DNA of 33,068 nucleotides from Methanolobus sp. (GTDB taxonomy: Archaea > Halobacteriota > Methanosarcinia > Methanosarcinales > Methanosarcinaceae). A model generated the notes under the pieces. It searched no databases, had not been told where the DNA came from, and saw only the letters and a list, made by a program, of their open reading frames with translations. Position numbers and translations under genes: made by a program. Where the stretch lies: positions 1 to 33,068 of the forward strand of contig NZ_JAUXNK010000015.1 of assembly GCF_030682845.1 (NCBI RefSeq). Direction: 5' to 3'. Below are positions 15,843-24,777 of this stretch, in pieces; the first letter of the stretch is position 1; each line of letters starts with the position of its first letter.

Positions 15843-16190
15843 ATGGATACGAACAAGCGTATGGAGCAGTTCAGGACCATGTTCCAGAGAGTCATAGACC
15901 CACTTGGCTATAAGTTCAGTCCCGACGAAGAGATCGTGGATTTCCTGCTCGAGCAGGAGGTCATGCTGGAAAAGGAGAAAGGCAGTCCTTTCTGTCCCTG
16001 CCAGGGGCTGACAGGTGAGCGTGAGCATGATATGAAACTGGTATGCCCTTGCATACCTTTCCACAGAGAGCACTACGATGCAATGAGGCGTTGCTGGTGC
16101 GGGCTTTACGTCCATAAGGATGTGGATGATCCGGATGAACTGGTCCAGATATCGAAAAAGGAATTTGAAGCATCAAGAAATAAAGGGTGA
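15843..16190 (+). CDS. Ferredoxin-thioredoxin reductase-type catalytic subunit
   Basis: A 115-residue FTR-beta-type protein. All six conserved cysteines are present as CPC (51, 53), CPC (68, 70) and CWC (84, 86). In this family they hold a [4Fe-4S] cluster beside a redox-active disulfide, so one-electron donors can reduce a disulfide partner. The variable FTR subunit of plants and cyanobacteria is absent, as in methanogen ferredoxin:disulfide reductases. The gene lies 10 bp after the glutaredoxin gene. Confidence 0.88.
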   Translation: MDTNKRMEQFRTMFQRVIDPLGYKFSPDEEIVDFLLEQEVMLEKEKGSPFCPCQGLTGEREHDMKLVCPCIPFHREHYDAMRRCWCGLYVHKDVDDPDELVQISKKEFEASRNKG

Positions 16191-16237
16191 AATTGATATT
16201 CTAAAGTAAAAGGGATAAGGTTACAGGAGTGAGGTCA

Positions 16238-16819
16238 ATGACGGGGAAAGATAATGAGATCATACTAAATATAAAATCGCGCAGGAGTGTTCGGGATTAT
16301 CTCGACAGGCCGGTGAGTGAAGAGTCAGTAAAGAAGATAATCGATGCAGGGATATATGCTCCTACCGGCTTTGGTTCGGAGCCCTGGTTCTTTGTTGTGG
16401 TGCAGAACAAGGAAATGATGAAAAGGATGTCCGATTACTGCAAGCCGAAATTACTTGCACAGCTTAAAGATATGCCAAACGACAATGTGGCCGAGTTCAA
16501 GAAAATGCTGGGCCGGGAAGATTTCGACATATTCTATGGGGCTCCTCTGCTTGTTATAGTTCTTGGCAGTAATGCCGGTTTCACAACTGACTATGATTGT
16601 GCCATGTGTGCCCAGAACATGATGCTTGCAGCAACATCAATGGGCATTGGCAGTTGCTGGGTTGGAACAGCCTGTTTTTTCCAGGACAACGTGGAGTTCA
16701 TGAGCGAACTTGGGATACCCTATGATTACCGGGTTATCGCACCCATTGTGTTCGGATATGAGGGTGAGGTTCTGGAAAGGCCCCCGAGGCAGGAGCCCCG
16801 GGTAGTCTGGATACACTGA
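16238..16819 (+). CDS. Nitroreductase family flavoprotein
   Basis: A 193-residue nitroreductase-fold protein. The FMN phosphate site SRRSVRDYLDRPV is at the N-terminus, APTGFGSEPWFFVVVQN follows, and MGIGSCWVGTA is the second conserved flavin-proximal stretch. Family members reduce diverse small acceptors with FMN; the substrate is unknown. The ATG at 16238 is chosen because GGAGTGAGGT directly precedes it; a GTG at 16229 in the same frame lies inside that Shine-Dalgarno. It is the last gene of the redox set and converges on nifN with 40 bp between. Confidence 0.85.
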   Translation: MTGKDNEIILNIKSRRSVRDYLDRPVSEESVKKIIDAGIYAPTGFGSEPWFFVVVQNKEMMKRMSDYCKPKLLAQLKDMPNDNVAEFKKMLGREDFDIFYGAPLLVIVLGSNAGFTTDYDCAMCAQNMMLAATSMGIGSCWVGTACFFQDNVEFMSELGIPYDYRVIAPIVFGYEGEVLERPPRQEPRVVWIH

Positions 16820-16859
16820 TCTGCCCGGCTATCCCCTTTTCACTATTTCCTAAGACATC

Positions 16860-18278
16860 TCATGCTTCCGCAGGATAGAATTCTCTGTCAAGCGGAGCGT
16901 ATCTATCCGGTTCGGACCACTTTTCAGCTAACTTATCTTCCTGAGTTTCCAGTATTGTGTTTGTCACCCTGTCCAGCATGCTCATTGCTCCGAGGTATCC
17001 CAGGGACAGTATCCTCTGGGCACCCACTCTGTCATGTATGGGGAAGCCGACTCTTACAAGAGGTATTCCCATCTCCTTTGCAATATACTTGCCATTGGAA
17101 TTGCCAATAAGCATTTCCGGTTTTACCTTCTTCACTGCATCATTGAATGCATCAAAGTCCACATCCTCAAGAATGGTCACATCACAGTCCGGCTTTACCT
17201 GTGCGACCCTTTCCATTGCATATTCTGTGAATCCCGGGGACTTGCTGGAAGATACTACCAATATAGGATGCATGCCGTTCTCAAGTGCAAGGGAAAGTAT
17301 GCCAAGGACATTGTCCGGGTCTCCGTAGATGGCCACCTTCATTCCATACACATACTTGTGCGCATCCACCATAGCATCTATCAGGCGTCCTCTCTCCTTC
17401 TGGTACGTCTCGGGCACATCCGTCCCTGCTATCATGGAAACTGAAGCCACAAACCTGTCAGTATATTCCAGTCCTATGGGTAATGGCAGATTCTGTGAAG
17501 GGATATCAAAAGTCTGTTCAAGGTAACTAACCGCCCGGTTAGCATTAGTGATCCCGAGTCCTATCATTGCAGCACTGTTCTTCATGTCTGCTATGTCTGA
17601 GTGGAGAGTACCCCCCGGAAAGATCTTCTGCAGTTCTCCTGTAATGGGTGCATCAAAGGTCTCCGAAATGTCCGGCAACAGTATGAATGAATTTGGGCCT
17701 ATAATATCGGACAGTATTCTCCGGAGTTCGCGTGTGTCCTCAGGTGACACATTCTCTGAGAGCACCACATTGAGTTTGTTATTAAAAATATCGCTGCCGG
17801 ACCCCTCCGTAGCAGTGAACTCCTTTACGATCGCTTCCACAGCCTTGATGTAGCCGCTGTTGTGGCTATCCTCATAACTGGGCGTTGATACCGGAATTAT
17901 TATCCTGTCATTAACTATCTCTTCCTCTTCCTCTTTGAACTCTGCAATGATCCGGTTTACATCATCTCCTATTGTCTCGGCCAGACAGGTGGTGGAAACG
18001 CCTATTACCTTTGGGTCATAACGCAGGATCAGATTCTTCAGTCCCTTCTTAAGATTCTCACTTCCTCCGTATACTGCTCCCTTCTCGCTCAGGGAACTTG
18101 ACCCGATGTCCACGGGTTCCCTGAAGTGATGGGCAAGATGCAGTCTCATGTAAGTGCTGCATCCCTGTGAACCATGTAGCAGTACCATGGAATTCTCTAT
18201 TCCCTTAAATGCCATCACACTGCCTATGGGCTGGCACATGATGCAGGGGTTAACGGTAGCATAACTTCTGTCGGTCAT
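16860..18278 (-). CDS. nifN: Nitrogenase iron-molybdenum cofactor biosynthesis protein NifN
   Basis: A 472-residue NifK/NifN-type protein. With NifE it forms the scaffold on which FeMo-cofactor matures. It starts with NPCIMCQPIGSVMAFKGIEN and HGSQGCSTYMR, and has STTCLAETIGDD, the conserved Cys-containing stretches shared with NifK. Assignment to NifN and not NifK rests on position (after nifE), and on the other paralogue at 19809-21179 lying directly behind nifD. The ATG overlaps the nifE stop by 4 bp. It is the last gene of the operon; nifB, nifX and nifV are not in the window. Confidence 0.9.
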   Translation of the reverse strand: MTDRSYATVNPCIMCQPIGSVMAFKGIENSMVLLHGSQGCSTYMRLHLAHHFREPVDIGSSSLSEKGAVYGGSENLKKGLKNLILRYDPKVIGVSTTCLAETIGDDVNRIIAEFKEEEEEIVNDRIIIPVSTPSYEDSHNSGYIKAVEAIVKEFTATEGSGSDIFNNKLNVVLSENVSPEDTRELRRILSDIIGPNSFILLPDISETFDAPITGELQKIFPGGTLHSDIADMKNSAAMIGLGITNANRAVSYLEQTFDIPSQNLPLPIGLEYTDRFVASVSMIAGTDVPETYQKERGRLIDAMVDAHKYVYGMKVAIYGDPDNVLGILSLALENGMHPILVVSSSKSPGFTEYAMERVAQVKPDCDVTILEDVDFDAFNDAVKKVKPEMLIGNSNGKYIAKEMGIPLVRVGFPIHDRVGAQRILSLGYLGAMSMLDRVTNTILETQEDKLAEKWSEPDRYAPLDREFYPAEA

Positions 18279-19777
18279 GCTATCGACTCCTGTTGTGTGG
18301 TAGTATTGAGATCTTGCATGTTTTCTCTCTCCTTTATTGACTCTTCCGATTCTGCTCTATGGCATGCTTTCCGGGCAAAGTTATTCTTTGAAACGGTATC
18401 TGTCTCCAATGCCGGCTTTAGCCTGCTCCCATATGCCTTCCACACCGGGCTGTTCATGGAAGCATCCAGTTCCCTTGCAAAGTTGAGGAAACCATCGTAA
18501 CCCTCAAACTCGATCACCCTGTCATGGTTGAAATCACAGAAGGCAACTCCAAGCTTGTAGGCCAGGAAACGTTCCTTGACACCTGCCACCATCAGGTCTG
18601 CCTTCTGTCTTCTCAGCAGTTCGGCCAGTTCAAGCGGATTGGCATCGTCCACTATCACTGTCCCATCCTTAACCTGGTAGCTAATCTGTTCGTAGTCGTC
18701 CTTCTTGCCGGTCTGCGTACCTATGATGACCACTTCCATTCCAAGTTCACGGAATCCCTTGATAAGTGTAAGCGCCTTGGCAGCACCGCCCATGTAGATA
18801 GCTGCTGTCTTACCCTGAAGGCGATTGCGGATGCTCCGGATCTCAGGCATTATCCGACTGGTCTCGCTCTCTATTATTTGCTCTGCAATTTGCTTCATCT
18901 CCTGCGAACCGAAGAAATCGGCTGCTGTCCGCAAGGCGATTGCAATGTCTTCAATTCCGAAGTAACTGACCTTCCTGAAGGGAATGCCATATTCCTGATG
19001 CATCCACTTTGCAAGGTATGTCATGGATCCGGAACACTGCACAAGGTTCAGCCGGGCCCTGTGCGCCTGTGAGATCGTTTCGCAGGTCGCATCCCCAGTC
19101 ATTGAGGTTATGACCTGGATGCCCATCTTTTCAAAGAGAGGCTTGACAAGCCATACATCTCCTGCCACATTGTAATCTCCCAGGATGTTCATGGTGTACG
19201 GGGAAGTTATCTCCGGTTCCCTTGTCCCTATAAGCTGCATCAGGGCATTGCATGCTGCCTTGTATCCGTCGGACTTGGTACCCTTGAACCCTTCCGAATG
19301 TACGGCTATTACCGGGATATTGTGTATCCGGCTTGCTTCTTTACAAACTGCCTGGAGGTCATCACCGATTATTCCGACAATACATGTGGAGTATACGAAT
19401 ACTACTGGTGGATTGTACAGTCCGACCAGTTCCTCAATGCACTTTGAGAGCTTCTTCTCACCGCCAAACACCACATCAAGTCCCTTCATATTGCTGGAAA
19501 AGCTGGTGCGGAAAGTCTCCTTTGCGCTGGACAGGCTGCCCCTGATATCCCAGGTGTAACTTGCACAGCCGATAGGTCCGTGGACCAGGTGCACCGCGTC
19601 GGTCACGGGATTTAAGGCAACACGTGCACCTGAGTACACGCAGGCCCTCTGGCTCATGGCGCCTGCCAGGGAAGTACTGTCACAGGCAAGTGCAGTATCC
19701 TTTTTCTTTGCCTGCTTGAGGGCTATATATGGCTGTCTTTCGTCCAGTGTGTTAACCACGCTTGTTATTTCCGGCAT
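18275..19777 (-). CDS. nifE: Nitrogenase iron-molybdenum cofactor biosynthesis protein NifE
   Basis: A 500-residue NifD-like scaffold protein. Diagnostic stretches are QRACVYSGARVALNPVTDAVHLVHGPIGCASYTWD, VVFGGEKKLSKCIEEL, YSTCIVGIIGDD and the C-terminal FCDFNHDRVIEFEGYDGFLNFAREL. It partners NifN in cofactor assembly. The start is 31 bp after the nifK stop. The C-terminus has a low-complexity tail (NTTTQQES). It lies downstream of the broken nifD, so its expression may be reduced by polarity. Confidence 0.93.
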   Translation of the reverse strand: MPEITSVVNTLDERQPYIALKQAKKKDTALACDSTSLAGAMSQRACVYSGARVALNPVTDAVHLVHGPIGCASYTWDIRGSLSSAKETFRTSFSSNMKGLDVVFGGEKKLSKCIEELVGLYNPPVVFVYSTCIVGIIGDDLQAVCKEASRIHNIPVIAVHSEGFKGTKSDGYKAACNALMQLIGTREPEITSPYTMNILGDYNVAGDVWLVKPLFEKMGIQVITSMTGDATCETISQAHRARLNLVQCSGSMTYLAKWMHQEYGIPFRKVSYFGIEDIAIALRTAADFFGSQEMKQIAEQIIESETSRIMPEIRSIRNRLQGKTAAIYMGGAAKALTLIKGFRELGMEVVIIGTQTGKKDDYEQISYQVKDGTVIVDDANPLELAELLRRQKADLMVAGVKERFLAYKLGVAFCDFNHDRVIEFEGYDGFLNFARELDASMNSPVWKAYGSRLKPALETDTVSKNNFARKACHRAESEESIKERENMQDLNTTTQQESIA

Positions 19778-19808
19778 ATTGATTCTCCGTAAATGGTTTA
19801 TGAGGTCG

Positions 19809-21179
19809 TTACTGTACGACCTCCAGTTCTTCTTCGGGAATTGTCTTGTCCTTTATGTCCAGGAAAGTGTTGCCGATCCACTCGACCATCCGGGCTGCCC
19901 CTGCATATCCCATGACCGGGAAATGGTGCATATTTGCCCTGTCCATGATGGGGAATCCTACTCTTATGAGCGGTATGTCCTCTGCGAGTGCGATGTGCTT
20001 TCCGTAGGTATTGCCTATGAGCATGTCCACAGGTTCGTTCTTTATTATCTGGTGGAGAGTGAACAGATCGGCTCCGGTAAGTATCTGTGAATCCGGATAC
20101 AGTGGGTGTACCAACTGTGCCATCTCACTCTCAAATGCCTTGCTCGTAGTTCCAGTAAGGACTACTGTCGGCTCCATTCCCATCTCAAGCACCAGGCTTG
20201 TCAGGCCGTGGATTATGTCAGGATCACCAAAGATCGCGACCTTCTTTCCATAGTAGTGTGGATGGGCATCGGTCATCATATCGACAACTCTTGCTCTTTC
20301 CTGCTCTAGTTCCGGTGGTATCGGAACATTAGCAAGTTCTGCTGCCTTCATAATGAACCTGTCAGTGTAGCGCACACCGATTGGCACTGGTCCTATCTGT
20401 GCAGGGACCTTGAACTTTGTCTTGAGTAACTGTGCTGCCGCCCCGCCGGCCATGCTGCATAAGGCAATCGTTCCGGCAGAGTTTGCAGTATCCTCGATAT
20501 CCCCGACAGGTGTGCCGCCCTTAGCATATAGTGACCCGTCTCCTAAAAGGCCGGAGTCGAATACGTTTGTCTGGTCCGGGAACACGATAGCAGGTATCTT
20601 CATTATGGAAAGTATCCTCTTGATCTCCCGGATATCCCCGGGGTCCACGAAGCCGGGTATGACATTGAGTTTCCCGTTGGGCTTTGACTTGCGGGCAAAG
20701 CTTGTGACAAAGGACTTCACCATGTTGTCATAGCCGGTCACATGGGAGCCTACATAGCTTGGTGTGGATGCTGCACAGAGCTTAATGGATGGATCGATGA
20801 GTTCCTCCATCTTCACATCCTCAATTATCTGGTTAACATCATCACCGATGGTCTCAGCTACACATGTGGTGTGTATGGCTATAACCTCGGGCTGGTAGAC
20901 AGCCTCTATGTTCGTGAGTGCCTCCCTGAGGTTTGATGCTCCTCCGAACACTGCGGTCCCTTCAGAGAAACTGCTGCTTGTGGCTGCAGTCGGTTCCCTG
21001 TAATGCCTTGTGAGGCACATGCGCAGGTATGAGAGACATCCCTGCGATCCATGGCTGTGGGGCATACAATTGTGCACACCCATTGCAGCATACACAGCCC
21101 CTATGGGCTGGCAGATCTTTGCAGGGTTGACTACCAGTGCATTTCTCTCAACCTTTTCCTTTGGCGTATAATCTAGCAT
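19809..21179 (-). CDS. nifK: Nitrogenase molybdenum-iron protein beta chain NifK
   Basis: A 456-residue MoFe protein beta subunit. P-cluster cysteines are visible at 23 (KICQPIG), 48 (GSQGCLS) and 106 (TTCVAETIGDD), with the serine-containing STPSYVGSH after them. The N-terminus is short compared with Azotobacter NifK, as is usual in methanogen enzymes. It begins 13 bp after the nifD stop. The gene looks intact; only its alpha partner is interrupted. Confidence 0.94.
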   Translation of the reverse strand: MLDYTPKEKVERNALVVNPAKICQPIGAVYAAMGVHNCMPHSHGSQGCLSYLRMCLTRHYREPTAATSSSFSEGTAVFGGASNLREALTNIEAVYQPEVIAIHTTCVAETIGDDVNQIIEDVKMEELIDPSIKLCAASTPSYVGSHVTGYDNMVKSFVTSFARKSKPNGKLNVIPGFVDPGDIREIKRILSIMKIPAIVFPDQTNVFDSGLLGDGSLYAKGGTPVGDIEDTANSAGTIALCSMAGGAAAQLLKTKFKVPAQIGPVPIGVRYTDRFIMKAAELANVPIPPELEQERARVVDMMTDAHPHYYGKKVAIFGDPDIIHGLTSLVLEMGMEPTVVLTGTTSKAFESEMAQLVHPLYPDSQILTGADLFTLHQIIKNEPVDMLIGNTYGKHIALAEDIPLIRVGFPIMDRANMHHFPVMGYAGAARMVEWIGNTFLDIKDKTIPEEELEVVQ

Positions 21180-21192
21180 TCTACCTCTCCTT

Positions 21193-22455
21193 TTATTCTG
21201 CCTTCCAGGGTGTCTTCATCAGACTCCAGGTCGGATTGTTCACTGCCATGTCAGCATCTCTTGCAAAGTTCAGCACTCCTGAGAATCCTGTATACCTCCC
21301 ACTGTAATCATAGGAGTGTATCTGCCTTGAGGGAATTCCCATCTTCTGTGCCATGTACTTGTCCTTTATACCCGAGCAGAACAGGTCCGGCTTTAGCTCC
21401 TTAATGAGGAACTCCGTTTCATAATGGTTAAGGTCGTCTACAACGACTGTCCCGTCTTTCATTTCGGGGAACATTCCCTCATAGTCCATCAGGCCAAGCT
21501 GTTCCTTGAGTTCCTTCATACGCTCTTCACTGATGGCAGGCTTGTACCCTTCCTCCATTTCATAGTGCAGATCCTCAAGTATTGAACTGGAAGCCTTCTC
21601 CTTCATGCCTTCAAGGACCTTCCTGCCTTCGTAGTCATCCCGGTGCGCGAACTGATATCCGGCAACAATCACCTTCATGCCGAGATCCTCAAAGAGATTC
21701 TGGTAGTGGTGTGACCTGGAACCGCCGGAGTATATGAATACCTTCTTGCCTGCCAGCTTCCTTCTGTACTTCTCAAGTTCAGGCTGGATCTTTGCCATTT
21801 CTTCTTCTATTACTTCCTCTGTCTTCCTGGTCAGTTCAGGATCATCGAAAAACTGAGCCATCTTTCGAAGTGACTTCTTTGTGCCCTCTACTCCAACATA
21901 GTTGACCTTAAGCCAGGGCACGCCGTACCTCTCTTCCATCATGCGATTTGTATAGTTCACAGACCTGTGGCACAGCAGGATACTCAGCTTTGCCCTGTGA
22001 GCCTTTGCAAGACTATGGAAAGAACCGTCGCCTGTAAAGCTTGACACTATGCGGTACCCTATCTTCTCAAATAGTGGCGTTATCTCCCAGAGGTCTCCTC
22101 CGATGTTATACTCTCCAAAGATGTTGATATCGAATGGAGTCGGATCCTCAAGTTCCTCCGTACCTATCACATGTTCCATGAGCACGTTGCTTGCAATGTG
22201 ATGCCCGGCTGACTGGCTGACACCCCTGTAACCCTCACAGCGAAGTGCCATGACCTTGATGCCATGTTCCTTCTGTGCCTCAAGAGCTACTGCTTCTATA
22301 TCATCTCCGATCAGTCCCACAGGGCATGTAGCGCAGATAGAAATCGCGCCAGGCTTGAAGATCCTGACCACATCATCAATGGCAGTTTTGAGCTTCTTCT
22401 CACCACCGAACACGATATCAGTTTCTATGATATCAGTTGAGAAACTGTACTGCAG
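21193..22455 (-). pseudogene. nifD: nifD, 3' part (C-terminal 418 residues), split by an insertion sequence
   Basis: This segment encodes the MoFe protein alpha chain from YSFSTDIIETDIVFGGEKKL to the stop. Key residues remain: the P-cluster Cys in ICATCPVGLIGDD, the FeMo-cofactor Cys in LSILLCHRSVNY, and the cofactor His in RQIHSYDYSGRY. An insert of about 50 residues before GTVVVDDLNHYETE is typical of clostridial and methanogen NifD. Codons join in frame to the 5' part if the element 22456-24060 and one CTGCAG copy are removed. As it stands the frame is entered from inside the element, where an ATG at 22524 could start a chimeric C-terminal fragment. Confidence 0.92.
22450..22455. repeat. 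Target site duplication, left copy
   Basis: CTGCAG, identical to 24061-24066, directly flanks the left end of the element. The duplicated nifD codons encode Leu-Gln. Confidence 0.9.
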
Positions 22456-24060
22456 CCCAACATTGACAGTCAAAAGTAATAATAGTGTTCTTAGTCTTGA
22501 TGTATTCGACAAAAAATGCAACAAAAACTAAGAACATATGACATTATTCCTAACGAGAATATATGCTTTCCTGTCGGAACTATTGTGGCAGTAAACCAAC
22601 TTTATGATATCCTTGACTTTCCTACTGTTTTCGGTAAACACAAAAAGAATGGTATTGATATCAACAACCTGCTGAAGGCTCTTGTAAGCTACAAGCTTAC
22701 AGATAATTTCAGCATAAGTAAAGCTCATGACTGGATAAAACGTGATGAGGTACTTGATATCTTCGATCTCGAAGATTTCAGTGAAAGGACACTTTACAGG
22801 GTTCTTGAAACCCTGGGAAATAATCGTGAAACGATTATTTCCGATATTCAGGACAGACTGTTTGACAGGTATGACTTCGAACATACCAACATCAATATGG
22901 ATTGGACGAGTATCGTTCTGTATGGGGATAAATCTCCTCTCGGAAAGTATGGATATAGCAGAGATCACAGGCCTGACAAAAAACAGATAACTTTGGGTAT
23001 AACTGAACTTGCAGATCCCATAAACGTGCCTATAGGCATCACCGTAGAACAGGGAAATATGCATGATCAGAAACACTTCAGGAAAACGTATCAACAAGTA
23101 AACAAAAGGCTCAAGCAAGAATCACTTGTTGTTTTCGATAAAGGAGCTCACAGCATAGAGAACACTGCCATGATAATGGCAGATGATATGCAGTATCTGA
23201 CTGCAAGGAAGCTCAATAAGAGTGACGACAAGATAATAGCTAATTTCGGGGACTTTTCTCTTGAAACCATTGACCCTGATGATGGCATATATGGAATGAA
23301 GATAGTAAAACCAAGTAGTGTCAACTATTTTTATTTCTCTGAAAAACTCCAGATAGAGCAACTTGAATCAAGAGCAAGGAAGATAATGAGGCAGATAGAG
23401 GAAGCAAAAGAGATACAGGAATCTATTGATAAGAATAAGAAGCTGCCTAAAAAGTTCAGGATCAATAATGCCCTTGTTGATGTTGTTTATTCATTGCAGA
23501 CAAAGCTGGTGAATCTTGATGAAGAAGAAGCTATCAAACTTCTCGAAGAACGTCTGATCACAGGCAGAGAGGGATTTTTCTGCCTGAGATCAAGCAAGAA
23601 TTTGACATTGAAACAAGCTCTTCAAACATACAGGAAAAAGGATTCTATCGAGAAGATCATCAATTCCCTGAAGAATGAGATAGAGATCAAACCGCTAAGA
23701 GTGTGGTCGGATGCTAGTGTTTATGGAGCTATTATTATCGGGTTCATTGCACAATTGTTCATATCGCTGTTGCGATATGAGTTCAATGAACTCAAACATA
23801 AGTCCACAAAATTCATTAAAAATAGCTTATTGAATTTGACAGTTACCGTCGATTTCCTGAAAGAAGGGGCCAAAAAGTACATTTATGCCAACTTTGATGC
23901 TATAAATACACTGATCTTAAGGCAAAAAAGGGCAAAATCGTAGAATTTTGCATGAAATTGTTTAAACTGTCAAATAGGTTTTCCTGACAAAAAAACGAAA
24001 AAATTGGGCTGAAAGAGAAGACATTCTCTTCATCAAGGAGTGAAAACTGTCAAACTTGGG
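22456..24060 (+). mobile_element. Complete IS1634/IS4-type insertion sequence inside nifD
   Basis: A 1605-bp element bounded by inverted repeats: CCCAACATTGACAGT at the left and CCCAAGTTTGACAGT at the right end read inward. They match at 13 of 15 positions. It is flanked by the 6-bp duplication CTGCAG. It holds one transposase gene on the plus strand, opposite to nifD. An internal AAACTGTCAAA at 23964-23974 repeats the subterminal sequence at 24044-24054. Ends, duplication and gene are all intact, so it looks recently inserted and possibly active. The family name is from the transposase; no name can be given to the individual element. Confidence 0.93.
22516..23943 (+). CDS. DDE transposase of the IS1634/IS4 type
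   Basis: A 475-residue transposase. Catalytic candidates are the Asp in INMDWTSIVLYGD, the Asp in LVVFDKGAHSIENTA, and the Glu in ITGREGFFCLRSS. The last is followed by the late basic stretch usual in IS4-like enzymes. The TLGITELADPINVPIGITVEQGNMHDQKHF block is typical of this group in Methanosarcina genomes. Full length, no frameshift. It ends with TAG. No clear Shine-Dalgarno precedes the ATG. Confidence 0.93.
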   Translation: MQQKLRTYDIIPNENICFPVGTIVAVNQLYDILDFPTVFGKHKKNGIDINNLLKALVSYKLTDNFSISKAHDWIKRDEVLDIFDLEDFSERTLYRVLETLGNNRETIISDIQDRLFDRYDFEHTNINMDWTSIVLYGDKSPLGKYGYSRDHRPDKKQITLGITELADPINVPIGITVEQGNMHDQKHFRKTYQQVNKRLKQESLVVFDKGAHSIENTAMIMADDMQYLTARKLNKSDDKIIANFGDFSLETIDPDDGIYGMKIVKPSSVNYFYFSEKLQIEQLESRARKIMRQIEEAKEIQESIDKNKKLPKKFRINNALVDVVYSLQTKLVNLDEEEAIKLLEERLITGREGFFCLRSSKNLTLKQALQTYRKKDSIEKIINSLKNEIEIKPLRVWSDASVYGAIIIGFIAQLFISLLRYEFNELKHKSTKFIKNSLLNLTVTVDFLKEGAKKYIYANFDAINTLILRQKRAKS

Positions 24061-24066
24061 CTGCAG
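24061..24066. repeat. Target site duplication, right copy
   Basis: CTGCAG, identical to 22450-22455, directly flanks the right end of the element. Confidence 0.9.
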
Positions 24067-24381
24067 GTAATTATCTCCGCCATTCTCTGCCTTTCCCATG
24101 CTACGGCGGGTTCCCCACGTGTAATATCCACACCCTATAGGCCCGTGGACTATGTGCACCATGTCCTTGATAGGTCCCATGACCACGCCCTTGCCGCCTG
24201 CAAAAGCGCAGCCGCGGTTTGTCATGATGCCGGGTACCACCTTGGTGTCGGCTTCAATATGCTGGTCTGTGGAACAGTTCCTTACAACCACATGTTTTCT
24301 CCTGTCCCTGGCAACCTTCTCGGGATACCTCTTCATCATTTCATCAACGATGTCCTGTGTGGCTTCTACTTCAGAGCTCAT
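24061..24381 (-). pseudogene. nifD: nifD, 5' part (N-terminal 107 residues), split by an insertion sequence
   Basis: This segment encodes NifD residues 1-107, ending NGGDNYLQ. It contains the first two P-cluster cysteines, Cys58 in NRGCAFAGG and Cys84 in HGPIGCGYYTWGTRR. Reading continues 32 codons into the element before a stop, giving a 139-residue fusion without function. The ATG overlaps the nifI2 stop by 4 bp. Together with the 3' part it would make a 525-residue NifD, a normal length for methanogens. Confidence 0.93.
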
Positions 24382-24764
24382 TGTGATTCCCTCTCTACGG
24401 TAATGTCGCCTTCTTCTCCGGTACGTATCCTGATGGACCCAGGTATGTCTGTCACGAATATCTTCCCGTCTCCGGCATGCCCTGTGTTGTTTACTTCTAT
24501 TATCTTCCGGACAACCTCCTCAGTTGCTCCGTCGTCAACAACTATTGTGAACATGCGTTTTGGGATAAAGGGTATGCAGTTCTTTGATGCAGCAGTCTCC
24601 GGGGTTGGGAGCGGGGGTTCAAATTCATAACACAGACCCTTCTGTTTGCCCCGGCCCATTACTACCTGGACCGTGAAAGAAGGATATCCGCAGTCTGAAA
24701 GGGCCTCTATCGTCCGCTGGACCTTGTTCATGCGGATGATGGCTGTTATTTCCTTCATTTTCAT
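24378..24764 (-). CDS. nifI2: Nitrogenase PII-like regulator NifI2
   Basis: A 128-residue PII-family protein. The body matches PII ([49 protein letters not shown]). The T-loop region is extended and Pro-rich ([17 protein letters not shown]), which distinguishes NifI2 from GlnK. With NifI1 it binds dinitrogenase when ammonium returns and 2-oxoglutarate falls, switching off activity. It starts 13 bp after nifI1. An alternative start is the second Met two codons on. Confidence 0.93.
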   Translation of the reverse strand: MKMKEITAIIRMNKVQRTIEALSDCGYPSFTVQVVMGRGKQKGLCYEFEPPLPTPETAASKNCIPFIPKRMFTIVVDDGATEEVVRKIIEVNNTGHAGDGKIFVTDIPGSIRIRTGEEGDITVERESQ

Positions 24765-24777
24765 TCCTCTGCGAGAA

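Noticed and set aside
16957-17853. Several overlapping plus-strand frames opposite nifN
   Set aside because: They are antisense to a full-length nifN and show no motifs.
22450-24066. A programmed excision element in nifD, like those removed in cyanobacterial heterocysts
   Set aside because: The insert carries a DDE transposase, terminal inverted repeats and a target duplication, but no site-specific recombinase or long direct repeats. It is an ordinary insertion sequence, although precise excision would restore nifD.
24040-24630. A long plus-strand open frame across nifD and nifI2
   Set aside because: It is antisense to well-recognised genes and has no family resemblance; the coding signal belongs to the minus strand.
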